NCBI RefSeq assembly: GCF_002295115.1
Contig: NZ_NSFV01000006.1
Span: 136,501 to 200,500 of the forward strand
DNA length: 64,000 nucleotides
Direction of reading: 5' to 3'
Origin: Mesorhizobium sp. WSM4311
GTDB taxonomy: Bacteria; Pseudomonadota; Alphaproteobacteria; Rhizobiales; Rhizobiaceae
Part shown: in pieces, positions 15,745 through 24,112 of the stretch
Numbering within the stretch: the first letter of the stretch is position 1
Layout: every line of letters starts with the position of its first letter
Notes under the pieces: generated by a model
Database searches by the model: none
What the model was told of the DNA's origin: nothing
The model's input: only the letters and a program-made list of their open reading frames with translations
Program-made: the position numbers and the translations under genes

Positions 15745-15963
15745 CGAGACCTCCTATTAAGTCGGATCGCCCGAATTAACAGGAGTCATGATCGCTTTAT
15801 CGTGGTTAATTTAGTGTAAACCTAAATAATTCGCGGAAATAACATCTTATAAAGAACCGAAGGTTGTCACCGGTTGTAACGTGAATTTCCGATAGAATCC
15901 AATTAATACTTTCTGCTATCCAAGATCTGTAAATTTCTTCGCCGGAAACTGGAAAAACGATAT

Positions 15964-16842
15964 TTACGACGACACTTGGCCCGCCTCCCAGCCAAGGATG
16001 GCGCGCTTGCGGGTCAGGCCCCAGTGGTAGCCGGTGAGGTCGCCGGACTTGCCGATGGCGCGATGGCAAGGCACCACGAAGGAGAGCGGGTTGGCGCCAT
16101 TGGCGGCGCCGACCGCGCGGCTGGCGCTTGGCGCGCCGATGCTGGCGGCGATCGAGGAATAGGTGCGGGCCTTGCCCATCGGGATCTGCAGCAGCGCCTC
16201 CCAGACGCGAACCTGGAAGTCGGTGCCGATCATGACGACGTGCAGCGGCTGGTCGGGGCGCCACAGCGTCGGATCGAAGATGCGCGCGGCGTAAGGACCG
16301 GTCGCGGCCAGGTCCTCGACATAGATGGCGTTCGGCCAGCGGCTGGACATGTCGGCGAAGGCGGCGCGCTCCTCGCCGGGGTCGCAGAAAGCGAGGCCGG
16401 CAAGCCCGCGGTCAGTGGCCATGATCAGGGCGGTGCCGAAAGGCGAGGGATGGTAGCCGTAGCGGATCGTGAGGCCGGCGCCGCGTGTCTTGTAGTCGCC
16501 CGGCGACATTGCCTCATGGGTGACGAACAGGTCATGCAGCCGGCCAGGGCCGGACATGCCCAGTTCGAACGAGGTTTCGAGCAGCGGCATGCCGGAATCG
16601 AGCAGCCGGCGGGCGTGGTCGAGCGTCACCGCCTGCAGGAAGGCTTTGGGCGACAGGCCGGCCCAGCGGGTGAAGAGTTTTTGCAGGCCGGTTGGCGTCT
16701 CGCCGACTTCCTCGGCAAGCTCCTCGAGCGAAGGCTGGTCGCGATAGTCGAGGCTGATCTTCTCGATGGCGCGGCGCACGATCTCGTAGTCGCTGCCTTG
16801 CGGCGTGACGTCCTTTTTGAGGACGGCTGTCTGTGTGCTCAT
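15964..16842 (-). CDS. AraC-type HTH / O6-methylguanine-DNA methyltransferase fusion
   Basis: A 292-residue protein with an AraC-like helix-turn-helix domain (residues about 15-105: SLEELAEEVGETPTGLQKLFTRWAGLSPKAF) joined to an Ada/MGMT C-terminal domain. The methyl-acceptor is the Cys of VVPCHRAIG (near residue 259), with the preceding ASRAVGAANGANP DNA-binding segment. It repairs O6-methylguanine by irreversible transfer. The N-terminal zinc and phosphotriester-acceptor domain of Ada (with its Cys38) is absent, so methylation-triggered activation of the kind seen in E. coli Ada is not expected. ATG at 16842 has AAGGAG upstream; the reading frame runs further but without support. Confidence 0.9.
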   Translation of the reverse strand: MSTQTAVLKKDVTPQGSDYEIVRRAIEKISLDYRDQPSLEELAEEVGETPTGLQKLFTRWAGLSPKAFLQAVTLDHARRLLDSGMPLLETSFELGMSGPGRLHDLFVTHEAMSPGDYKTRGAGLTIRYGYHPSPFGTALIMATDRGLAGLAFCDPGEERAAFADMSSRWPNAIYVEDLAATGPYAARIFDPTLWRPDQPLHVVMIGTDFQVRVWEALLQIPMGKARTYSSIAASIGAPSASRAVGAANGANPLSFVVPCHRAIGKSGDLTGYHWGLTRKRAILGWEAGQVSS

Positions 16843-16994
16843 CGAACTGTCTCCTTGGCCAGGAATATCGCCCCTCGGGGCGGCGATCGCCACCCGAAAC
16901 TTGCCTTCTTGCCGCGCATACCCAGATAGACTCGGGGTTTCGAGAGCCTGTTCCATCCCGATGGGTCGGGACGGGGCTCTCTCTTTGTGTTCGA

Positions 16995-17039
16995 GCATGA
17001 TCTTTTCCGAAAACCGGTATCCACTTTTCGGGATCATGC
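16995..17039. repeat. Dispersed palindromic intergenic element (GCATGATC type)
   Basis: GCATGATC (16995-17002) and GATCATGC (17032-17039) flank a second inner pair, CCGAAAA and TTTTCGG, around an 11-base core CCGGTATCCAC. I know this sequence type as a frequent intergenic repeat in Mesorhizobium and relatives. Only one copy is seen here, between divergent genes and immediately upstream of the methyltransferase ribosome site. Confidence 0.65.
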
Positions 17040-17057
17040 TCATGCCAGGAGTCGCTC

Positions 17058-17873
17058 ATGGCTGGCGAGAAAGTGCATCTGACCGGGGCAAAGGAAACCT
17101 TGCTGATGACGCTGTACGGCAAGGCGCTGGAGAGCCGGCTGCCCCATTCGCTGCTTGGGGATCATTTCGCCGACGAGGCGGTGCACAAGATCGACTATGA
17201 TTTCTCCAGGCTCAAGGTCGACGAGAATCTCGGCATCGGCCTGGCGATCCGGGCCAAGACGCTGGACGTTCGTGTCGAGGATTTTCTGGCGAGGAATCCC
17301 GGCGCCATCGTGCTGCATCTGGGCTGCGGGCTCGATACGCGCATCTTCCGTGTCGATCCGCCGCCAGGCGTGGACTGGTTCGACGTCGACTATCCCCAGG
17401 TCATCGAACTCAGGCGAAAACTTTACCCGTCCCGCGACCGTTATCATCTCATCGCTTCGTCGGTGACCGAGCCCGGCTGGCTGGCCGAAGTGCCCCGCAA
17501 CCGCCCGGCCATCGTGGTGGCGGAAGGGCTGACGCCCTATCTTCCCGCAGACGAAGGGCTGCGCCTGGTTTCGCGGCTTGTCTCGCACCTTGCCGGCGGC
17601 GAGCTGATGTTCGACGCCTACAGCCGTTTCGGTCTGACGCTGCTTCGTCTCAATCCCACCATCAAGGCGACTGGCGCAGAGGTTCACTGGGCGATCGATG
17701 ATCCGCACGAGCTGGAATTGGCGGTTCCGAAACTGCGGTTCGTCGAGGATATTTCCGCCTACATGCCCGAACACGCCGCCCGCATGGGCTGGTCCGCCAA
17801 ACTCTTCGTTCGCCTGTGGAAACACATTCCGGCGCTGCGCAAGGTCGGCAGGCTTCTGCGCTATCGGTTCTAG
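17058..17873 (+). CDS. Class I SAM-dependent methyltransferase, TcmP/LCMT-like
   Basis: A 271-residue enzyme of the leucine carboxyl methyltransferase/TcmP O-methyltransferase group. The SAM-binding motif I is IVLHLGCGLDTRIFRV (residues about 84-99), followed by DWFDVDYPQVIELRRKLYP (acidic motif II) and AIVVAEGLTPYLPADEGLRLV, all typical of this group. Its substrate is unknown; TcmP proteins methylate polyketide carboxylates, but most bacterial members are uncharacterised. AGGAG precedes the ATG. It stands alone, with a palindromic repeat on each side. Confidence 0.9.
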   Translation: MAGEKVHLTGAKETLLMTLYGKALESRLPHSLLGDHFADEAVHKIDYDFSRLKVDENLGIGLAIRAKTLDVRVEDFLARNPGAIVLHLGCGLDTRIFRVDPPPGVDWFDVDYPQVIELRRKLYPSRDRYHLIASSVTEPGWLAEVPRNRPAIVVAEGLTPYLPADEGLRLVSRLVSHLAGGELMFDAYSRFGLTLLRLNPTIKATGAEVHWAIDDPHELELAVPKLRFVEDISAYMPEHAARMGWSAKLFVRLWKHIPALRKVGRLLRYRF

Positions 17874-17931
17874 AGCAATTCCAGGAAAAGTGTGAACGGT
17901 TTTCCGTCCGGAATTGCGTCAAAACAAAGAG
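17873..17931. repeat. Intergenic palindrome family A, copy 1
   Basis: GCAATTCC (17875-17882) pairs with GGAATTGC (17910-17917), and inside them GGAAAA pairs with TTTTCC around a 10-base loop. A run of A/C (AAAACAAAG) flanks the right arm. The element fills nearly all of the gap between two converging genes. Copies 2 and 3 are at 30057-30125 and 60417-60477. Confidence 0.85.
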
Positions 17932-17935
17932 CCGT

Positions 17936-18430
17936 TCAGCGAGCCTTGGCGGTCGCCAGCGCGCGCGAAAAGGCGGTGGCAAAGCTCTCGCGGGACTCGG
18001 GATCGAGAAAGCCGCCGATCGGCACGTTGCGGCCTTGGCCTTCGACCGTCATTTTGGTGATGCCGATCTCGGCGTGGCGGGCGACTGAAAACCGTGCCCA
18101 GAACGGGTTGAAGCGGTGGGCTTCCGATTTTCCCGAAGGGGCCGTCTTGCGGATGTCGAGCGTGGTACGCGAGACCGATACCTCCTCGCGGGCGCGGGCG
18201 GCGCGGTAGTTGACACGGAAGGCGATGTAGACGGCGACCACGTCGAGACCGAAGAAGCCAAATACCGGCCATGCGCCGCGCGACAGGAAGAACGCGCCGG
18301 TCGCCAGCCAGCCGAACGACAAAGCGCCCATCAGGACCAGGAAGCCCGTCCTGCCCAGCGACCGGTGCGGGGTCAGCAATGCGTGAAAGAAGGGCTCGTC
18401 AGCCTGGAACGAGGCGTTTGTGTCGCTCAT
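17936..18430 (-). CDS. DUF2244 domain membrane protein
   Basis: A 164-residue protein with two membrane helices (about residues 27-45 and 52-70) followed by a cytoplasmic beta-rich domain: EEVSVSRTTLDIRK, FNPFWARFSV and NVPIGGFLDPESRESFATAFSRALATAK. This matches DUF2244, a family of integral proteins of unknown function common in alphaproteobacteria. In this order it is divergent from nth, 22 bases between the start codons, so the two share a promoter region. It ends against palindromic repeat copy 1. Confidence 0.85.
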   Translation of the reverse strand: MSDTNASFQADEPFFHALLTPHRSLGRTGFLVLMGALSFGWLATGAFFLSRGAWPVFGFFGLDVVAVYIAFRVNYRAARAREEVSVSRTTLDIRKTAPSGKSEAHRFNPFWARFSVARHAEIGITKMTVEGQGRNVPIGGFLDPESRESFATAFSRALATAKAR

Positions 18431-18452
18431 GACAGGATATTATAGGAAGGAA

Positions 18453-19265
18453 ATGGCGAGCCCCAAGTCCAAAGATTCTTCCATGCCCGAAAAAGACCTG
18501 CCAGCCGGACGACGTGACGGCTCGAACGCCAAGCCGCGCCCGCGGCCGGTGCGACGGACGTCACGCTACAGTCCGGCCGAAGTGCACGAGATCTTCCGCC
18601 GCTTTTCCGTCCAGCGGCCGGAGCCGAAGGGTGAGCTCGAACATGTCAACGCCTTTACGCTCTTGGTGGCGGTGGTGCTTTCGGCGCAGGCGACGGACGC
18701 CGGCGTCAACAAGGCGACAAGGGCCTTGTTCAAAGCCGCCGACACGCCGCGGACGATGCTGGCGCTGGGCGAGGCCAAGGTCGGCGATTACATCAGGACC
18801 ATCGGTCTGTGGCGCAACAAGGCCAAGAACGTCATCGCGCTGTCGGAAGCGCTGATCCGTGACCATGGCGGGGAAGTGCCCGACAACCGCGACGAGCTGG
18901 TCAAGCTGCCGGGCGTCGGGCGCAAGACCGCCAATGTCGTGCTCAACATGGCCTTCGGCCAGCATACGATGGCGGTCGACACGCATATTTTCCGGATCGG
19001 CAACCGGCTCGGCCTGGCGCCCGGCAAGACACCCGAACAGGTCGAGCAAGGGCTGCTGAAGATCATCCCGGACGAATATATGCGCCATGCGCATCACTGG
19101 CTGATCCTGCATGGCCGCTATGTCTGCAAGGCGCGCAAGCCGGACTGCCCGGCCTGCGTCATCGCCGATATCTGTAAGGCGCAGGAGAAGACGACCAGCA
19201 TTCCAGCGCCGTTGGTGCCGATCGCTCCGCTCGATCCGCTGGACGAGGTTCAAGCCCAAAGCTGA
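18453..19265 (+). CDS. nth: Endonuclease III
   Basis: A 270-residue DNA glycosylase/AP lyase that removes oxidised pyrimidines. It has the helix-hairpin-helix motif LPGVGRKTANVVL with the catalytic Lys, the catalytic Asp in AVDTHIFRIGNRLG, and the 4Fe-4S cluster ligands Cys-X6-Cys-X2-Cys-X5-Cys in CKARKPDCPACVIADIC. The N-terminus is extended by about 40 basic residues compared with the 211-residue E. coli enzyme; such extensions are usual in rhizobia. ATG at 18453 has AGGAAGG nearby, and ATG at 18483 is an alternative. The stop lies only 7 bases from the converging tctA. Confidence 0.96.
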   Translation: MASPKSKDSSMPEKDLPAGRRDGSNAKPRPRPVRRTSRYSPAEVHEIFRRFSVQRPEPKGELEHVNAFTLLVAVVLSAQATDAGVNKATRALFKAADTPRTMLALGEAKVGDYIRTIGLWRNKAKNVIALSEALIRDHGGEVPDNRDELVKLPGVGRKTANVVLNMAFGQHTMAVDTHIFRIGNRLGLAPGKTPEQVEQGLLKIIPDEYMRHAHHWLILHGRYVCKARKPDCPACVIADICKAQEKTTSIPAPLVPIAPLDPLDEVQAQS

Positions 19266-19272
19266 CCGTGCT

Positions 19273-20781
19273 TCAACTCTCCTCCACGAACACCTCTTCG
19301 CGCTTCTTCTTGACCGAGGGCAGGAAGACGATGACGAGCACGGCCAGCGCCACCAGCAGCAGGCCGGCGCTGATCGGCCGCGTCACGAAGGTGCTGGGGT
19401 CGCCGCGCGACAGGATCATGGCGCGGCGCAGGTTTTCCTCGAGCAGCGGGCCGAGCACGAAGCCGAGCAGCAGGGGAGCCGGTTCGCAGCGCAGCTTGGT
19501 CAGGACATAGCCGAGCAGGCCGAAGAAGGCGACGGCATAGAGATCGAAAGCATTGGTGTTGACGCTGTAAACGCCGATCGAGCAGAACGCCATGATGATC
19601 GGGAAAAGCACGTAATAGGGGATAGTCAGGAGCTTCACCCAAAGGCCGATCAGCGGCAGGTTGAGGATGATCAGCATCAGATTGCCGATCCACATCGAGG
19701 CGATGACGCCCCAGAACAGCGCCGGCTGCTCGGTGGCGACATTGGGGCCGGGCACGATGCCCTGGATGATCATGGCGCCGATCATCAGCGCCATCACCGG
19801 ATTGGCCGGAATGCCCAGCGTCAGCATCGGGATGAAGGAGGTCTGGGCGCCGGCATTGTTGGCCGATTCCGGTCCGGCGACGCCCGCGATGGCGCCCTTG
19901 CCGAATTCCTGCGGGGTTTTCGACACGCGTTTCTCGACCGTGTAGGAGGCAAAGGCCGCAAGCACCGCGCCGCCGCCGGGCAGGATGCCGAGCGCCGAAC
20001 CGATGATGGTTCCGCGCACGATGGGTGCTGCCATACGCTTGAAGTCGTCGCGGGTCGGCATCAGGCCGGAGACCTTGCTGATCAGCACCGAGCGCTCATG
20101 CTCGTTTTCAAGATTGCGCAGGATCTCGGCGATGCCGAAGACGCCGACCGCCACCGCGACGAAATTCAGCCCGTCGGCATATTCGCGGATGCCGAGCGTG
20201 AAGCGCGGCGCGCCGGTGTAGATGTCGGTGCCGACGATGCCGAGCAGCAGGCCGAGCACGACCATCGCCAGCGCCTTGACGATCGAGCCGTGAGCAAGCG
20301 CGATGGAGGAGACAAGGCCGACGATCATCAACGAAAAATACTCCGCCGCGCCGAACCGCAGGGCTATCGCCGTCAACGGCGGGGCAAAGACGGCGACGAG
20401 GAAGGTCGACACCGTGCCGGCGAAGAACGAGCCGATCGCGGCGATCGCCAATGCCGCCCCGGCGCGGCCCTGGCGGGCCATCTGATAGCCGTCGATGGCG
20501 GTGACGGCCGACGAGGATTCGCCGGGCATGTTGATGAGAATGGCGGTGGTCGAGCCGCCATACTGGGCGCCGTAGTAAATGCCGGCGAGCATGATCAGGG
20601 AAGAAACCGGGTCGCCGATCTGGAAGGTGATCGGCAGCAGCATGGCGATGGTTGCGGTGGCGCCGATGCCGGGCAGGACGCCGATCAGCGTGCCGAGCAG
20701 GACGCCGATCAGGCAGAAACCGAGATTGGCCGGCGTCGAGGCGGTCGAAAAGCCGAGCGCGAGGTTGTTGAGCAAGTCCAT
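19273..20781 (-). CDS. tctA: Tripartite tricarboxylate transporter large permease, TctA
   Basis: A 502-residue permease with about twelve helices. Recognisable TctA segments are GVLPGIGATATIAMLLPITF near the N-terminus, GAQYGGSTTAILINMPGESSS, and GILPGGGAVLAAFASYTVEK. Together with TctB and the periplasmic TctC it makes a secondary, binding-protein-dependent carrier for tricarboxylates or other carboxylates. It lies 9 bases after tctB and is the last gene of the operon. Substrate cannot be assigned: the TctC family is large and diverse. Its 3' end nearly touches nth (7 bases). Confidence 0.95.
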   Translation of the reverse strand: MDLLNNLALGFSTASTPANLGFCLIGVLLGTLIGVLPGIGATATIAMLLPITFQIGDPVSSLIMLAGIYYGAQYGGSTTAILINMPGESSSAVTAIDGYQMARQGRAGAALAIAAIGSFFAGTVSTFLVAVFAPPLTAIALRFGAAEYFSLMIVGLVSSIALAHGSIVKALAMVVLGLLLGIVGTDIYTGAPRFTLGIREYADGLNFVAVAVGVFGIAEILRNLENEHERSVLISKVSGLMPTRDDFKRMAAPIVRGTIIGSALGILPGGGAVLAAFASYTVEKRVSKTPQEFGKGAIAGVAGPESANNAGAQTSFIPMLTLGIPANPVMALMIGAMIIQGIVPGPNVATEQPALFWGVIASMWIGNLMLIILNLPLIGLWVKLLTIPYYVLFPIIMAFCSIGVYSVNTNAFDLYAVAFFGLLGYVLTKLRCEPAPLLLGFVLGPLLEENLRRAMILSRGDPSTFVTRPISAGLLLVALAVLVIVFLPSVKKKREEVFVEES

Positions 20782-20790
20782 GTCAGCGCC

Positions 20791-21264
20791 TCACAATGCC
20801 AGCCATGAGGGCAGCCAGGGGCCGAAGCGCTGGAAGGGCAGGCCGAGCGCGTAGCTGAAGACGAGGATCGAGAACAGCGTCAGGCCAGCCGACAGCACGA
20901 GCGCGGTGAGCGCCTTCATGCGGCAGCTGGCGAAAGCGGCGATCAGCGCCGTCAGGAAGATCGACGGCACGAAGCCGAGGCCGCGCACCGTCAGGCCGAA
21001 GAAGATCGGCGCCGGCAGGATGAACAACATGCCGCGCCACGCCATGGGGCCGATCGGCTCGTCCTCGACGCTTATCGCCTGGATCAGGATGATGGCGCCC
21101 AGCAGGATCAGCACGATCGCCAGGACCAGCGGGAAATAGCCCGGTCCCATGCGCAGCGCGGTACCGATTTCGAGGCTGAGCGACTGCAGCGCGAAAAACG
21201 CGCCGAAGAAGATGAACAGCGCGGCGCACAGGCCGTTGGTCCTGTCGATTGCGAAAGGTTTCAT
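20791..21264 (-). CDS. tctB: Tripartite tricarboxylate transporter small subunit, TctB
   Basis: A 157-residue membrane protein with four hydrophobic helices, the size and layout of TctB. The N-terminal part LCAALFIFFGAFFALQSLSLEIGTALRMGPGYFP contains the family stretch RMGPGYFP. It sits between tctC and tctA, with a 9-base gap to tctA. Assignment relies on both the motif and the operon. Confidence 0.92.
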   Translation of the reverse strand: MKPFAIDRTNGLCAALFIFFGAFFALQSLSLEIGTALRMGPGYFPLVLAIVLILLGAIILIQAISVEDEPIGPMAWRGMLFILPAPIFFGLTVRGLGFVPSIFLTALIAAFASCRMKALTALVLSAGLTLFSILVFSYALGLPFQRFGPWLPSWLAL

Positions 21265-21356
21265 GGCGGTCCTTCCTGACCCTTGGAGCGGGCCTGCCGT
21301 TGCAGGTGAAAACGGATCGAAGCGAACGGGGCGCCGCTGGCGCCCGGTTCAAGCCA

Positions 21357-22334
21357 TCAGTCGGCGTACTGGCCGGCGGCTTCGATGATCGGCTTCCAGC
21401 GCGCGATCTCGCTTTCCAGCTTTGCCTTCAGCGCCGCCGGCGTCGCGTCGGCCTCCGATGACGGCCTAGTGCCGAGTTCGGCGAAGCGGGCGATGACGTT
21501 CGGGTCCTTCAAGGCGACCTGGAGCGATTTCGACAGGCGGTCGGTGATCTCGGCCGGCGTGCCCTTCGGCGCATAGAGGCCGTGCCAGATGCCGACCTGC
21601 ACCGCGGGGAGGCCTGCTTCGATCGTCGTCGGCACATCCTTCAGCACGTCGAGGCGCTCCGGCGAGGTGACGGCATAGGCCTTGATCGTGCCGCCCTGGA
21701 TCTGCTTGGTGGTGTTGGTCGTCTGGTCGCACATGATGTCGACCTGGCCGCCGAGAAGATCGGTCATGGCCGGGCCGGTGCCCTTGTAGGGCACGGTGAC
21801 CAGCGGCGTGCCGATGGCGCTCATGAACAGCATGCCGCACAGATGCGAGGCCGCACCGATGCCGGCATTGGCGACGGTGATGCTGTCCTTGTTGACCTTG
21901 GCGTAGTCGACAAGCCCTTTCAGATCGGTCGGCGGGAGTTCCTTGCGGCCGACGATGGTCATCGGCACTTCGGTCACCAGGCCGACATATTCAAAGGCGT
22001 TCAGCGTGTCGTAGGCGAGTTTTCTGTAGAGCGTGGCACTCGTCGCCATGCCGATATGATGGAGGAGCAGCGTGTAGCCGTCGGGATCGGCATTGGCGAC
22101 GCGGCCCGCGCCGAGCGTACCGCCGGCGCCGCCGACATTCTCGACGATGACCTGCCGGCCGAGATCCTTCGACACGGCTTCCGCGACGAGCCGGGTGACG
22201 GTGTCGGTCGGACCGCCGGCCGCGAACGGCACGACAACGGTGATGGTGCGTTCGGGATAGGATTGTGCGTCGGCGGTGAACGAATAAAGCGTGAGGGCCG
22301 CAGCGGCGGCCAGAGCGGCAACAAATTTTCGCAT
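21357..22334 (-). CDS. tctC: Tripartite tricarboxylate transporter substrate-binding protein, TctC/Bug family
   Basis: A 325-residue periplasmic binding protein with a signal peptide (MRKFVAALAAAAALTLYSFTADA-Q). Mature start SYPERTITVVVPFAAGGPTDTVTRLVA carries the Bug-family AAGG(P/A)TD ligand loop, and NVGGAGGTLGAGRVANADPDGYTLLL follows. These proteins capture carboxylates and pass them to TctAB. GGAGGAG is well placed before the ATG at 22334; the frame stays open upstream but without support. First gene of tctCBA. The 252-base upstream region shows no gene and should contain the promoter; no two-component tctDE pair is adjacent. Confidence 0.95.
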   Translation of the reverse strand: MRKFVAALAAAAALTLYSFTADAQSYPERTITVVVPFAAGGPTDTVTRLVAEAVSKDLGRQVIVENVGGAGGTLGAGRVANADPDGYTLLLHHIGMATSATLYRKLAYDTLNAFEYVGLVTEVPMTIVGRKELPPTDLKGLVDYAKVNKDSITVANAGIGAASHLCGMLFMSAIGTPLVTVPYKGTGPAMTDLLGGQVDIMCDQTTNTTKQIQGGTIKAYAVTSPERLDVLKDVPTTIEAGLPAVQVGIWHGLYAPKGTPAEITDRLSKSLQVALKDPNVIARFAELGTRPSSEADATPAALKAKLESEIARWKPIIEAAGQYAD

Positions 22335-22586
22335 CGTAATTCTCCTCCCGGGATATGAATAACCGCTGCGCGGAACTCCTCTCAATGCCGGCCGCGAATG
22401 AAACAACAACCAGCGCAGGCCAATAGATTGCAATCGGACTCAAATGGCAAACCGGGATATCCGCGGCAGCCGGCATGCAACGGATAGATGTTCGAGCCAG
22501 AAGGCCGGATCCGAAACGGTCGATCGTCGAGCGGGTTCGGCAAATGCCGATTGCGGACCTCTGTCCGCTCTCGTTCTATTCCAGAT

Positions 22587-23045
22587 CTATTGGTAGCCGT
22601 AACCGCGCGCCATCGCCGCCGCGAACACCGGGATCAGCAGGAAGACGAAGGCCTCGGCGCGGATATACGTCTTTACCGAGGCCAGTTCGCCCGCCGGCAC
22701 GGCGAAGGAGGGATTGGCGCTGGCCTGCCGGTTCCAGGAAATGAAGCGCACGGTCGGGATGATCGAAAGCAGGCCGACAATGCCGAATGCCGCCATCTTG
22801 GCCCAGAACATCCAGTTGTAGATGTAGAACTCCCATCCCTTGAGGCCCCAGAGGACACGGCCGATCCCGACGATGATGATGAGTGAGGCGATGATGCCAT
22901 AGTGGCGGTCGATGCCGGCGAGTCGCTTGAGGGTTACGGCGGGCAGGTCGCCGCGGATCAGCACGAATTCGGCGCCGATGATCCCTGCCAGGGAAAACAC
23001 CAGCAGATGATGGATAATGGCAAGCACAAGGTCGGTCGTGTCCAT
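22587..23045 (-). CDS. DUF2214 family membrane protein
   Basis: A 152-residue protein with four membrane helices. The first part (MDTTDLVLAIIHHLLVFSLAGIIGAEFVLIRGDL) carries paired His residues in a helix, and GRVLWGLKGWEFYIYNWMFWAKMAAFGIVGLLSIIPTVRFISW is typical of DUF2214. The paired His and Trp-rich segments are reminiscent of heme or quinone-site proteins, but no function is established. ATG at 23045 follows AGGAAG. It stands alone on the minus strand. Confidence 0.85.
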   Translation of the reverse strand: MDTTDLVLAIIHHLLVFSLAGIIGAEFVLIRGDLPAVTLKRLAGIDRHYGIIASLIIIVGIGRVLWGLKGWEFYIYNWMFWAKMAAFGIVGLLSIIPTVRFISWNRQASANPSFAVPAGELASVKTYIRAEAFVFLLIPVFAAAMARGYGYQ

Positions 23046-23213
23046 GTTTCTTCCTGGGTTGAGCACCAGCCCCGCGTCTGAAAAGGTCGCGCCGCAAATG
23101 TGCTGAATCAGCCTGCCGGGAAATTAACACCGTCGGGCAGAATTCCCATAGAAAGCTGCTCCCTGGTCATAGGCGGCGTTGACGCTCGGTCCAGGCACGT
23201 TAGGTTCGCAGGC

Positions 23214-23445
23214 ATGACCGGACTGAAACGCCCCCTGAATCCGATGTCTGACCTGATCCACGCCGTCTTGACGGAACGCGGGCTGATGAGACTGCCTATG
23301 AGGCCCGGCCGGACTACCAGAAGAACGACTATCTCGGCTGGATTGCCCGCGCCAAGCGCCCGGACACCAGGCAGAAGCGGCTGACCAGATGCTGGACGAA
23401 TTGCAACGTGGCGGTGTCTACATGAACATGGCCTGGCGCGGCTGA
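23214..23445 (+). pseudogene. Broken YdeI/OmpD-associated-type small protein
   Basis: Three consecutive reading frames together make one protein of about 77 residues: MTGLKRPLNPMSDLIHAVL.ERGLM, then AYEARPDYQKNDYLGWIARAKR, then DQMLDELQRGGVYMNMAWRG and stop. The YLGWI.RAK...TR.KRL.QML pattern is that of the YdeI/OmpD-associated family. Frame changes near 23290 and 23382 fit two one-base deletions. No intact reading frame covers it, so it is a decayed gene, or the assembly carries two errors. Position is between DUF2214 and the GNAT gene. Confidence 0.65.
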
Positions 23446-23549
23446 AGATCTGCTTCGGCCGCTGTTCTGGATGATGGCGCGTCTTCCGCTGGCCCTTGCA
23501 CCGCAGGGGCAATTTGCTAAGCGCGGACAAGATCAGCAAGGCAAATCCA

Positions 23550-24089
23550 ATGAACAACCGCAAAGTGACCGTCACTCCCGTCATCGAAACGCAGCGAACC
23601 ATTCTGCGGGCACACCGGCTGGAGGATTTCGACGCCTATGCAACGATGTGGGGCGACCCCGCCGTCACCCGCTTCATCGGCGGCAAGCCGCGCACGCGCG
23701 AGGAAAGCTGGATGCGCTTCCTGCGTCATGCCGGCCTGTGGTCGCTGCTCGGCTACGGCTTCTGGGCGATCGAGGAGAAGGCGACGGGCCGCTTCGTCGG
23801 CGAGGCCGGGTTTCACGATCTGAAGCGCGACATGGAACCGTCGATCGAAGGCATTCCAGAGGCCGGATGGGCGCTGGCACCGGAAGTGCACGGGGCGGGC
23901 CTTGCCACAGAGGTCGTCGGCCGTGTGCTGGCCTGGGGCGAAGAAACCTTCGGACGGGTGAAAACCGTCTGCATCATCGATCCCGAGAATACCGCCTCGT
24001 TGAATGTCGCTGATAAGGTCGGCTATCGCGAGGTGTTGCGGACCACCTATCATGACGCGCCGACCGTGCTGCTGGAGCGGCTGTCCTGA
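23550..24089 (+). CDS. GNAT family N-acetyltransferase (RimJ/RimL type)
   Basis: A 179-residue acetyltransferase. The opening IETQRTILRAHRLEDFDAYATMWGDPAVTRFIGGKP is typical of the RimJ/RimL/Acetyltransf_3 group; FVGEAGFHDLKRD forms the central beta strands, GWALAPEVHGAGLATEVVGRVLAWGEE carries the acetyl-CoA-binding (Q/R)xxGxA/G-like loop (HGAGLA), and NTASLNVADKVGYREV the C-terminal helix. The substrate could be a protein N-terminus, an antibiotic or a small amine. Start ATG 23550. The stop lies 23 bases from the converging GGDEF-EAL gene. Confidence 0.88.
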   Translation: MNNRKVTVTPVIETQRTILRAHRLEDFDAYATMWGDPAVTRFIGGKPRTREESWMRFLRHAGLWSLLGYGFWAIEEKATGRFVGEAGFHDLKRDMEPSIEGIPEAGWALAPEVHGAGLATEVVGRVLAWGEETFGRVKTVCIIDPENTASLNVADKVGYREVLRTTYHDAPTVLLERLS

Positions 24090-24112
24090 ACCTGGATTGC
24101 AGATCAGGTAGA

